Source: CBFGWV01 sp965652545
Lineage (GTDB): Bacteria; Pseudomonadota; Gammaproteobacteria; Competibacterales; Competibacteraceae
Assembly (NCBI GenBank): GCA_965652545.1
Contig: CBFGWV010000294.1
Coordinates: forward strand, 1 to 6,004
DNA: 6,004 nucleotides
Direction: 5' to 3'
Numbering within the stretch: the stretch's first letter is position 1; each line of letters begins with the position of its first letter. Shown in pieces: positions 1 to 5,965 of the stretch. The notes below the pieces were generated by a model. It ran no database searches, was not told where the DNA came from, and saw only the letters and a program-made list of their open reading frames with translations. Made by a program: the position numbers and the translations under genes.

Positions 1-263
1 TGGTCATAATGACCGCCAATTGCAAAGATATATATGTATTGCTCGTCAAACTTATAGACTACTCGATCCTTCTGGCTAAGACGCCGTGACCAAAAGCCGG
101 TCAGGTTCTGGCGAAGGGCCTCAGGCTTTCCTATTCCAGTGGCCGGATCATTACGAAGCATCTCTTTCAGGATTGCGCAGAGCGCCTTGTGCAGGCGTTT
201 GTCGCGCGTTCTGAGTTCTTCATAGATTGCCCATGTATTCCCTTCAAACACCACGGATCTCAT
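1..263 (-). CDS. yoeB: Txe/YoeB family toxin, mRNA endonuclease (3' end outside the window)
   Basis: This is the toxin of a type II toxin-antitoxin pair. In this family it is a RelE-fold ribosome-dependent mRNA endonuclease, silenced by binding its YefM antitoxin. Reading from ATG at 263 down to the left edge gives 87 codons with no stop, so only the last few residues are missing (E. coli YoeB has 84). The C-terminal half carries the family signature GKPEALRQNLTGFWSRR, then DRVVY and a final GGHYD. By alignment, E48, R67, H85 and Y86 correspond to the catalytic E46, R65, H83 and Y84 of YoeB, so the toxin looks active. The start overlaps the last 20 bases of the antitoxin gene, and a GAGGA ribosome site (269-273) sits 5 bases upstream inside that gene, so translation is probably coupled. 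GC content is well below that of the neighbours. Family assignment is firm; activity is inferred. Confidence 0.92.
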   Translation of the reverse strand, partial: MRSVVFEGNTWAIYEELRTRDKRLHKALCAILKEMLRNDPATGIGKPEALRQNLTGFWSRRLSQKDRVVYKFDEQYIYIFAIGGHYD

Positions 264-516
264 TGGTTTCCTCGTCCGTTGGTGTGTACCCGGAGCGCTC
301 CGTATGTGTTCCGGTTGATTCGGAAATCTGCTTCATCAAACTGGAATTTTGGAGGACAAAAAGCGTTTCCTGCTCCCGTTCCCAATCTTCCGCGCTAATA
401 ATCACAAAATCTTTACCATTTCGGCGTGTTACCTTAATGGGAATATGTTGGTCAATGACTTGTTCCACAAAGCGTTTTAGGTTGTCTCGAAACTGGTTGA
501 CGCTGATGGTGTCCAT
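244..516 (-). CDS. yefM: YefM/Phd family antitoxin
   Basis: A 90-residue antitoxin that neutralises the YoeB-type toxin encoded immediately downstream and, in this family, represses its own operon. The N-terminal half is the Phd/YefM DNA-binding and dimerisation domain: MDTISVNQFRDNLKRFV, then PIKVTRRNGKDFVIISAEDWE at roughly residues 26-46, matching E. coli YefM (TISYSEARQNL...ITRQNGEAAVLMSLEEY). The polar, acidic C-terminal tail from about residue 60 is the expected flexible toxin-binding segment. The frame is open for 34 codons further upstream, but the ATG at 516 is preferred because YefM homologues start at this point. It also has a GAGGA ribosome site (524-528) 7 bases upstream, and the upstream extension contains the palindromic operator. 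The gene overlaps the toxin by 20 bases, as is common in such modules. Confidence 0.93.
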   Translation of the reverse strand: MDTISVNQFRDNLKRFVEQVIDQHIPIKVTRRNGKDFVIISAEDWEREQETLFVLQNSSLMKQISESTGTHTERSGYTPTDEETNEIRGV

Positions 517-532
517 TGCAGCATCCTCACTG

Positions 533-553
533 ATGTACGGTACTGCCGTACAT
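533..553. promoter_or_regulatory. Palindromic operator candidate for the YefM/YoeB module
   Basis: A perfect inverted repeat with 8-base arms, ATGTACGG and CCGTACAT, around the 5-base spacer TACTG. It lies 17-37 bases upstream of the antitoxin start and just beyond its ribosome site. E. coli YefM is known to bind palindromes built on a TGTACA core, and each arm here contains TGTAC or GTACA. This is therefore very likely the autoregulatory site where the antitoxin, or the toxin-antitoxin complex, represses the operon. Binding is inferred. I could not assign -35 and -10 elements confidently. Confidence 0.7.
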
Positions 554-745
554 GGTAGCCCATCAGCCCTGACGAGGCCATCAACACGGAGCCAGGTGGC
601 ATCGAGAAATGCATGCATCTCTTAAGCCATCTGCTAGGGTCAGATAAGGACCGGGTGCCGAAACGGGACGCCGCGACGCGCCGCAGCCCGTCACTTCGCC
701 ATCATGCCACCGGCAAAGGAACAGCGAACAGCAAGGTCCATGATC

Positions 746-1864
746 ATGAACGAAATCAAGCATTCATCACTGGTAATTGCCTCCCCGTCGGCTATGGTGC
801 GAGGCGTCTTCCTGGCCGCGTTCGCCCTGCCCGCGATGGCATTGCCGGTGAGCGAGCAGGGGGCATCGGGCACGACGGCGGCCGATGGCGATGCACCGGC
901 GCTGACGCTGGTCTCCTGGGGCGGCACCTATCAGGACGCCCAGCGTATCGTGTTCTTCGAGCCGTTCTCGCGCCAGAGCGGCGTGTCGTACCGTGAAGAC
1001 AGCTATCGGGGCTACATGGACGAGATTCGTGCCGCGTATGCCGCCGGCAAGCCCTGGGATGTGCTGGAGGTCGAGTTCGCCGAGCTGCAGCAAGGCTGCG
1101 ACGAAGGGCTGTGGGTGCCGATCGACTGGGACCGCATCGCCTCGGCCGGCGATCTGATTCCGGCAGCCCGTCAGCCCTGCGGGGTGGGCTTCATTGTCTG
1201 GTCGATGGTGATGGTCTTCCGGCCCGACGCGCTACCCCGCGCACCGGTCTCCTGGGCGGACATGTGGAACGTCGAGGAACTCCCGGGCAAGCGCGGGTTT
1301 CGCAACAAGGCGCAATGGAGCCTGGAGATCGCGCTGATGGCCGACGGCGTGCCGGTGACCGAGGTTTATGACGTCCTGTCGACGCCGCAAGGCGTGGACC
1401 GGGCGTTCGCGAAGTTGGATGCGATCAAACCCCATATCGTCTGGTGGACGGAGGGCACCACGCCGGTGGAGCTGCTCACCAAGGACGAGGTGGTCATGAT
1501 GAACGGCTACAACGGCACCACGCTCACCGCCCGGCAGCAGGGGGCGCCCATCGAAATCAACTGGAACGCCGTCATCTACACGGTCGATTTCTGGGTCATC
1601 CACGAGGGTGCGGCGCATAAGGACGCGGCCTACGATTTCATCAACTTCGCCATGCAGCCCAAGACGCTCGCCCGGTTCATGGAGTATTTCCCCTATGGTC
1701 CGGCAAACATCCAGGCGCTACCGCTGATCGACGAAGCGTTGCGGGCGGATCTGCCCACTGCCCCGCAGAACATCCGCAACGGACTGCCGTCGAACGCCAC
1801 GTTTTGGAACCGCGAAGGCGCTGCGTTGGAAGCGCGCTTCGAGGCGTGGCGCGACGGCGGCTGA
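746..1864 (+). CDS. Periplasmic solute-binding protein of an ABC transporter, PotD/PotF-like
   Basis: A 372-residue secreted binding protein of the spermidine/putrescine type (bacterial extracellular solute-binding family), expected to deliver a polyamine-like or related small ligand to an ABC permease. A hydrophobic segment VFLAAFALPAMA (residues 21-32) after MVRG forms a signal peptide, with likely cleavage after AMA. A low-complexity linker follows, and the mature domain opens with LTLVSWGGTYQDAQ (about 53-66), typical of the family. Other landmarks are SWADMWNVEELPGKRG, IVWWTEGTTPVELL (231 on), VVMMNGYNG (to 257) and YTVDFWVI. C118 and C145 could form a disulfide. The ATG at 746 is chosen because AAGG (733-736) lies 9 bases upstream. 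An ATG at 740 is too close to that site, and one at 704 lacks a ribosome site. No permease or ATPase gene is adjacent, so the gene is either an orphan or transcribed alone. Ligand unknown; family assignment is good. Confidence 0.85.
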   Translation: MNEIKHSSLVIASPSAMVRGVFLAAFALPAMALPVSEQGASGTTAADGDAPALTLVSWGGTYQDAQRIVFFEPFSRQSGVSYREDSYRGYMDEIRAAYAAGKPWDVLEVEFAELQQGCDEGLWVPIDWDRIASAGDLIPAARQPCGVGFIVWSMVMVFRPDALPRAPVSWADMWNVEELPGKRGFRNKAQWSLEIALMADGVPVTEVYDVLSTPQGVDRAFAKLDAIKPHIVWWTEGTTPVELLTKDEVVMMNGYNGTTLTARQQGAPIEINWNAVIYTVDFWVIHEGAAHKDAAYDFINFAMQPKTLARFMEYFPYGPANIQALPLIDEALRADLPTAPQNIRNGLPSNATFWNREGAALEARFEAWRDGG

Positions 1865-1869
1865 CGCGT

Positions 1870-2787
1870 TCAGTCAGGTGTGCGGTTGCACAGCAGGAAT
1901 TCGATCAACGCCTTCTGGGCATGTAGGCGATTCTCGGCCTGTTGCCAGACGACCGATTGCGGCCCGTCGATGACCTCGGCGGCGACTTCCTCGCCGCGAT
2001 GGGCCGGCAGGCAGTGCAGGAAAATCGCATCGGGTGCCGCCACGCTCATCAGGCGCTCATCGACGATGAACCCTTTGAAGGCGTCCATGCGCCGCTGTTG
2101 TTCATCCTCTTGGCCCATGCTCGTCCAGACGTCGGTCGTGATCAGATCGGCGCCGCGTGCCGCCTCCAGTGGGTCGTGGACCACGCTCACGCAGTGGGCG
2201 AAGCGGGCGACCAGCGTGCTGTCGGGTTCGTAGCCGGCGGGCGCAGCCACCACCAGTTCGAAGCCCAGTTGGGCGGCGGCGTTGATGTAGCTGTTGCACA
2301 TATTGTTGCCATCGCCGATCCATGCCGCGCGCCGGCCGGCAATATCACCGCGGGCCTCCAGATAGGTCTGCATGTCGGCCAGCAGCTGGCAGGGGTGGTT
2401 GAATTCGGTCAGGCCATTGATGACCGGTACACTGGAGTGCGCGGCGAAGCATTCGGCGATTTCATGTGCATGGGTTCGCAGCATGATGATGTCGACCATG
2501 CTGGAGAGTACTTTTGCGGTGTCTTCGATCGGCTCGCCGCGGCCCAATTGAGTGTCGCGGGGGGATAGGAAGATCGCATGGCCACCGAATTGCGCCATGC
2601 CGGCTTCGAAGGATACGCGGGTGCGTGTCGAGGCTTTCTCGAACACCATGCCGAGCACTTTATTGGGGAATACAGCGTGTGGCACGCCGTCTCGCTGCAG
2701 CTGTTTCAGTTCGATTGCGCGAGCCAGCAGCGCCTTCAGTTCCGCGGGGGAAAGATCCAGCAGCGACAAAAAATGGCGTACACCCAT
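1870..2787 (-). CDS. argF: Ornithine carbamoyltransferase, anabolic type
   Basis: This cytoplasmic arginine-synthesis enzyme joins carbamoyl phosphate and L-ornithine to give L-citrulline and phosphate. The 305-residue protein has every family hallmark. The N-terminal carbamoyl-phosphate domain carries STRTR (53-57), MLRTHAH (102-108) and HPCQ (131-134). The ornithine domain carries GDGNNMCNS (158-166), DVWTSMG (219-225) and HCLP (258-261). Length is normal for the 305-310 residue ArgF branch common in proteobacteria. The frame is open for 47 codons upstream, but the ATG at 2787 is chosen because MGVRHFLSLLDLS is the usual N-terminus and GAAGG (2795-2799) lies 7 bases before it. The gene stands alone downstream of sodB, with its own promoter candidate, and ends 5 bases from the opposing solute-binding protein gene. 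Confidence 0.97.
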   Translation of the reverse strand: MGVRHFLSLLDLSPAELKALLARAIELKQLQRDGVPHAVFPNKVLGMVFEKASTRTRVSFEAGMAQFGGHAIFLSPRDTQLGRGEPIEDTAKVLSSMVDIIMLRTHAHEIAECFAAHSSVPVINGLTEFNHPCQLLADMQTYLEARGDIAGRRAAWIGDGNNMCNSYINAAAQLGFELVVAAPAGYEPDSTLVARFAHCVSVVHDPLEAARGADLITTDVWTSMGQEDEQQRRMDAFKGFIVDERLMSVAAPDAIFLHCLPAHRGEEVAAEVIDGPQSVVWQQAENRLHAQKALIEFLLCNRTPD

Positions 2788-2849
2788 GGCGTTACCTTCA
2801 TCGGCCAATCCGCATGGCGACGCATCGCCGGGTGCGGAAAAAGCGATCG

Positions 2850-2877
2850 ATACTACCGCATTGCCGATGGAGTGCAA
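2850..2877 (-). promoter_or_regulatory. Candidate sigma-70 promoter for argF
   Basis: On the minus strand, TTGCAC (2872-2877) and TAGTAT (2850-2855) are 16 bases apart and lie about 63-90 bases upstream of the argF start. The -10 matches the consensus at 4 of 6 positions, but the -35 at only 3 of 6. In the resulting leader, a GGCGA/TCGCC hairpin with a 4-base loop (2816-2829) sits 29-42 bases before the start codon. I see no clear ArgR box. This call rests on motif matching only. Confidence 0.35.
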
Positions 2878-2909
2878 GAACGGCTTGGGTGTTCGCGTTC
2901 GCTCGGGTG

Positions 2910-2947
2910 TCGAACCACCCCCCGGCACGGTGCCCGGGGGGATTCGA
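2910..2947 (-). terminator. GC-rich hairpin downstream of sodB, probable terminator
   Basis: Six C bases (2918-2923) pair with six G bases (2936-2941). Inside this, GGCAC (2924-2928) pairs with GTGCC (2930-2934), leaving one bulged C at 2935. The innermost pairs must open to form a loop. Outside, TCGAA (2910-2914) can pair with TTCGA (2943-2947). The structure starts about 10 bases after the sodB stop, the position expected of a 3'-end hairpin. No run of T follows on the minus strand, so it may act as an imperfect intrinsic terminator or only as an mRNA 3'-end stabiliser. It lies upstream of the argF promoter candidate. Confidence 0.6.
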
Positions 2948-2957
2948 AAGGCGCCGA

Positions 2958-3539
2958 TTACTTGGCGTATTGCTTGGCGATGAAGTCCCAGTTGACGAGG
3001 TTCCAGAAGGCTTCCACGTACTTGGGACGGGCGTTGCGGTAGTCGATGTAGTAGGCGTGTTCCCAGACGTCGCAGGTCATCAGCGGCGTCTTGTCGCCGG
3101 TCAGCGGGGTGGCGGCGTTGCTGGTGCTGGCCAGTTCAACCGAGCCGTCGGCGTTTTTCACCAGCCAGGCCCAACCGGATCCGAACGTGGTGACCGCGCA
3201 CTTGGAGAACTCGTCCTTGAATGCAGCGAAGGAGCCGAACTTGGCGTTGATGGCCTCGGCCAGCGCGCCGCTGGGCTCGCCACCGCCGTTGGGGCTGAGG
3301 CAATGCCAATAGAACGTGTGGTTCCAGACCTGTGCGGCGTTGTTGAACACACCGCCGGAGGACTTGCGGATGATGTCCTCGAGGGACAGGTTCTCGAACT
3401 CGGTGCCCGGGATCAGGTTGTTCAGGTTGGTGACATAGGTCTGATGATGCTTGCCGTAGTGATACTCCAGCGTCTCCTTGGAGATATGGGGCGCCAGTGC
3501 ATCCATGGCATAGGGGAGGGGGGGCAACTCATGGACCAT
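2958..3539 (-). CDS. sodB: Superoxide dismutase, iron type
   Basis: This cytoplasmic enzyme converts superoxide to oxygen and hydrogen peroxide. The 193-residue product has exactly the length of E. coli SodB and aligns with it without visible gaps (ELPxLPYAxDALAPHIS at the N-terminus, EYHYGKHHQTYVTNLNNLI from residue 25). The four metal ligands are H27, H74 (in AAQVWNHTFYW), D157 and H161 (in CDVWEHAYYIDYRN). Q70 in the AAQVWNH motif is the second-sphere glutamine typical of iron rather than manganese enzymes. C156 replaces the valine seen next to the ligand aspartate in E. coli, a variant I recall from pseudomonad-type SodB. The ATG at 3539 is chosen because MVHELPPLPYA is the family N-terminus and GAGG lies 5 bases upstream. 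The in-frame ATG at 3605 would add 22 unconserved residues. It is transcribed divergently from the amidotransferase gene. Confidence 0.97.
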   Translation of the reverse strand: MVHELPPLPYAMDALAPHISKETLEYHYGKHHQTYVTNLNNLIPGTEFENLSLEDIIRKSSGGVFNNAAQVWNHTFYWHCLSPNGGGEPSGALAEAINAKFGSFAAFKDEFSKCAVTTFGSGWAWLVKNADGSVELASTSNAATPLTGDKTPLMTCDVWEHAYYIDYRNARPKYVEAFWNLVNWDFIAKQYAK

Positions 3540-3673
3540 GATGTCCTCTCTTTCTGTGTCGGGTTGTGGTGAATGGGTGGATGATTCCGCCGCATGCGTG
3601 CCCATTGGGACAGCCTGCGGCGGCCAGGTTCCCGCGAACGCCGATGCGGGTCTCCCGGTCTGAGGGTGGACGT

Positions 3674-3703
3674 AGTCTAGACGCGCCTTTGGCGCCCGTG
3701 CAA
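3674..3703 (-). promoter_or_regulatory. Weak promoter candidate for sodB
   Basis: On the minus strand, TTGCAC (3698-3703) and TAGACT (3674-3679) are 18 bases apart. This would give a leader of roughly 130 bases. The -10 matches at 4 of 6 positions and the -35 at 3 of 6. Within the spacer is the inverted repeat GCGCC-TTT-GGCGC (3683-3695), and GTCTAGAC (3675-3682) is a short palindrome over the -10. The leader also contains a CCCGC/GCGGG pair (3631-3650, 10-base loop). No Fur box was recognised. Confidence 0.28.
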
Positions 3704-3705
3704 TC

Positions 3706-3714
3706 TGCTATCCT
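3706..3714 (+). promoter_or_regulatory. Extended -10 promoter candidate for the amidotransferase gene
   Basis: TGCTATCCT has the TG-N extension followed by TATCCT, which matches the -10 consensus at 4 of 6 positions. Transcription would start near 3721, leaving a leader of about 38 bases before the GTG start at 3759. It would also place the ATG at 3726 almost at the mRNA 5' end, consistent with GTG being the true start. No good -35 is visible, as usual for extended -10 promoters. The inverted repeat at 3683-3695 lies where a regulator could act on both divergent genes. Confidence 0.4.
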
Positions 3715-3758
3715 GGCCCGCCTCGATGGGTGCGGGTCGTCGCGACGACGAGGTCGAT

Positions 3759-5555
3759 GTGTGTGGAATTTGCGGTGAACTGAGGCTGGATGGGGCAGAG
3801 CCGGATCTCGGCCTGCTCTCGCGGATGCTGGGAAAGCTGGCCCGGCGGGGGCCGGATCACGAGGCGTGCTTTTCAGATGGCCCCATCGTGTTCGGGCACC
3901 GGCGCCTGTCCATCATCGATCTCACCGACCGGTCGAACCAGCCCATGGTGGACCGCGACCTGGGGCTCACGCTGGTCTTCAACGGCGCCATCTACAATTA
4001 CCGCGACTTGCGTAAGGAGCTGATCCGCCGCGGTCATCGCTTCTTCTCGGACGGTGACACCGAGGTCATCCTCAAGGCCTATGCGGAGTGGGGTGAGCGC
4101 TGTGTTGAGCGCCTCATCGGCATGTTTGCCTTCGCGGTGTGGGATATCCGTCGTCGCGTGCTGTTTCTGGCGCGTGACCGCTTAGGGATCAAGCCGCTGT
4201 ACTACACCCGCTGCGGGGGCGACTGCATCCGCTTCGCCTCCAACGTGCAGGCTTTGCTCGAAGGCGATGTGAACACCGAGATCGACCCGGTCGGGCTGCA
4301 TAATCAGCTGACGCTGCACGCGGTCATACCGGCGCCGCGAACCATCCTCAAGGGCGTGCGCAAGCTGGCGCCCGGGCATACGCTGACCATCGATGCCAAA
4401 GGCGGTGAGCGTGTGCGACGCTACTGGCACCTCACCGCCAAACGGCCCGCCGAGACGCTCAGCGAGGCCGACTGGACCGAGCGGGTGCACGAGGCCTTGC
4501 GCCTGGCAGTGCGCCGTCGCCGCGATATCGCGGATGTGCCGGTGGGGGTGTTGCTCTCCGGCGGCCTGGATTCCAGCCTTCTGGTGGCCTTGCTGGCCGA
4601 GGAAGGCGGTATCGACAACCTGCTGACGTTTTCGGTGGGTTTCGAGGACCAGCCGGAGGAAAAAGGCAGCGAGTTCGAATACTCCGACCTGGTCGTCGAG
4701 CGGTACCCGACGCGCCATCACAAATACCTGATTCCCAATGACCAGGTCATCGAGCGGCTGCCTGAGGCGGTGCGCTGCATGTCCGAGCCCATGGTCGGGC
4801 AGGATGCCGTGGCGTTCTTCCTGCTGTCCGAGCGGGTCTCGCGCGAGGTCAAGGTGGTCCAGAGCGGTCAGGGCGCCGATGAGGTTTTCGGGGGGTATTT
4901 CTGGTATCCACGGATGGCGGCGGAAAGCGGCAGCGACCTGGATCGCTTCCGCAAGCATTACTTCGACCGCGACCATGCGGAGTTTCTGGACGCGGTGAAT
5001 CCGGCCTATCACGGCGCCGACCATACCGCCGAGTTGATCGCCGCGCTGTTGGATGAACCGGGTGCGGAGGAGTATCTGGACAAAGTCTTGCGCATGGATG
5101 CCTCGACATTGATCGTCGACGACCCGGTCAAGCGGGTCGACAATATGACAATGGCCTTCGGGCTTGAGGCACGGGTGCCGTTTCTGGATCACGAGCTGGT
5201 CGAACTGGCCATGCAGTTGCCGCCGCAGCTCAAGCTGGGCAGCGATGGCAAGCACGTGCTGAAGACGATCGCTCGCAAGTTGTTGCCGGCCGAGGTGATC
5301 GACCGGCCCAAGGGGTATTTCCCGGTTCCGGCCTTGAAGTTCGTGCGAGGTGATTTCCTGAATTTCATGCGCGACACGTTGACCTCGCGTGCCTGCCGCG
5401 AGCGGGCAATTTTCCAGCCGGCGTATCTCGATAAGCTACTGGCCGAACCGGAGGCCCACATGACGCGGCTCAACGGCAGCAAGCTGTGGCACGCCGCGCT
5501 GCTGGAGCTGTGGATGCAGGAGAACGTAGATGCCTCGCCCGCGGTCAATGCTTGA
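3759..5555 (+). CDS. asnO: N-acetylglutaminylglutamine amidotransferase, asparagine synthetase-like
   Basis: A 598-residue class II glutamine amidotransferase. It appears to be the enzyme that amidates N-acetylglutaminylglutamine to its amide, NAGGN, an osmoprotectant dipeptide. The N-terminal glutaminase domain (about 2-200) has the catalytic Cys2 in CGICGELR, RGPD (30-33), GHRRLSIIDL and NGAIYN (75-80). The synthetase domain has the ATP loop SGGLDSS (267-273), SGQGADEVFGG (369-379) and KRVDNMTMAFGLEARVPFLDHE from 458. Features I recognise as specific to the NAGGN branch rather than AsnB are LTLHAVIPAPRTILKGVRKL, MSEPMVGQDAVAFFLLS, FDRDHAEF and the tail LNGSKLWHAALLELWMQ. The start is GTG at 3759, because cysteine must follow the initiator and GAGG (3750-3753) lies 5 bases upstream; the ATG at 3726 would bury the cysteine. 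The usual partner ngg is not adjacent. An AsnB-like asparagine synthetase is the main alternative. Confidence 0.85.
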   Translation: MCGICGELRLDGAEPDLGLLSRMLGKLARRGPDHEACFSDGPIVFGHRRLSIIDLTDRSNQPMVDRDLGLTLVFNGAIYNYRDLRKELIRRGHRFFSDGDTEVILKAYAEWGERCVERLIGMFAFAVWDIRRRVLFLARDRLGIKPLYYTRCGGDCIRFASNVQALLEGDVNTEIDPVGLHNQLTLHAVIPAPRTILKGVRKLAPGHTLTIDAKGGERVRRYWHLTAKRPAETLSEADWTERVHEALRLAVRRRRDIADVPVGVLLSGGLDSSLLVALLAEEGGIDNLLTFSVGFEDQPEEKGSEFEYSDLVVERYPTRHHKYLIPNDQVIERLPEAVRCMSEPMVGQDAVAFFLLSERVSREVKVVQSGQGADEVFGGYFWYPRMAAESGSDLDRFRKHYFDRDHAEFLDAVNPAYHGADHTAELIAALLDEPGAEEYLDKVLRMDASTLIVDDPVKRVDNMTMAFGLEARVPFLDHELVELAMQLPPQLKLGSDGKHVLKTIARKLLPAEVIDRPKGYFPVPALKFVRGDFLNFMRDTLTSRACRERAIFQPAYLDKLLAEPEAHMTRLNGSKLWHAALLELWMQENVDASPAVNA

Positions 5556-5628
5556 CCGGGACGGGGTAGGGCAGGCACCGTGCGCCTTATTCCCCAGTTG
5601 AACACTCGGACATTGAGAGGTCGAACCC

Positions 5629-5958
5629 ATGGACGTGCTTGAACGTATCCGCCAGCAGGTGGAGTCCAACCCTGTCGTCATCTATATGAAAGGCACGCCG
5701 CAGTTTCCGATGTGCGGCTTTTCCAGCCGTGCGGCCAACGCCATGGCCTCCACGGGCGTGCCGTTCGCCTATGTGAATGTGCTTGAGGACCCTGAAATCT
5801 TCGAGAACCTGCCGCGTTTCGCGGACTGGCCGACCTTCCCGCAGGTCTACGTGGGTGGCGAACTGGTCGGGGGTTGCGATATCACCCTGGAGTTGTACGA
5901 ATCCGGTGAGCTCAAGACCATGATGGAAGGGGCCGCGTCGGCCAAGTCGGCCGAGTAA
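5629..5958 (+). CDS. grxD: Monothiol glutaredoxin, CGFS type (Grx4)
   Basis: A 109-residue cytoplasmic monothiol glutaredoxin. In this family it binds a glutathione-ligated 2Fe-2S cluster as a homodimer or with BolA, and takes part in iron-sulfur cluster transfer and iron homeostasis rather than classical disulfide reduction. The sequence closely follows E. coli GrxD: YMKGTPQFPMCGFS with the active-site motif CGFS at 29-32, then the glutathione-binding WPTFPQVYV (67-75) and GGCDI (81-85). K21 is the conserved lysine before the active site. Length is normal (E. coli 115), with a shorter tail ending AASAKSAE. GAGAGG (5615-5620) lies 8 bases before the ATG. The gene starts 73 bases after the amidotransferase stop on the same strand, so read-through is possible. 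No convincing promoter was found in that gap. Confidence 0.96.
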   Translation: MDVLERIRQQVESNPVVIYMKGTPQFPMCGFSSRAANAMASTGVPFAYVNVLEDPEIFENLPRFADWPTFPQVYVGGELVGGCDITLELYESGELKTMMEGAASAKSAE

Positions 5959-5965
5959 TGGAGCT

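Noticed and set aside
555..745. Possible integron attachment site, tRNA or small RNA between the antitoxin and the solute-binding gene
   Set aside because: I looked for attC core sites, cloverleaf pairing and a terminator-like hairpin and found none convincing. The stretch becomes GC-rich from about 640 and otherwise shows nothing I can name.
613..996. A plus-strand open frame crossing from the toxin-antitoxin upstream region into the solute-binding gene
   Set aside because: It overlaps the real gene in another frame, has no ribosome site and gives an arginine/glycine-rich product without recognisable motifs.
1942..2568. A 208-codon plus-strand open frame antisense to argF
   Set aside because: It mirrors argF codons and has no recognisable domain or ribosome site.
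2788..2928. A 47-codon N-terminal extension of argF
   Set aside because: The extension covers the promoter and leader candidates, is unlike any ArgF N-terminus, and the ATG at 2787 has a proper ribosome site.
2514..3572. A 352-codon plus-strand open frame antisense to argF and sodB
   Set aside because: It runs across two well-identified genes and their intergenic region on the opposite strand. Its translation is arginine- and glycine-rich with no recognisable domain, as expected of shadow frames in high-GC DNA.
3540..3605. A 22-codon N-terminal extension of sodB, possibly a targeting sequence
   Set aside because: It is polar and has no hydrophobic core, so it is not a signal peptide. The ribosome site sits directly before the conserved MVHELP start.
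3726..3758. ATG at 3726 as the start of the amidotransferase
   Set aside because: It would place 12 residues before the catalytic cysteine, which must follow the initiator in class II amidotransferases. It also lies almost at the predicted transcription start. The GTG at 3759 has a good ribosome site.
4182..5255. A 357-codon minus-strand open frame antisense to the amidotransferase
   Set aside because: It lies wholly inside a strongly conserved gene and shows no family motif. Long antisense frames are common in GC-rich genes.
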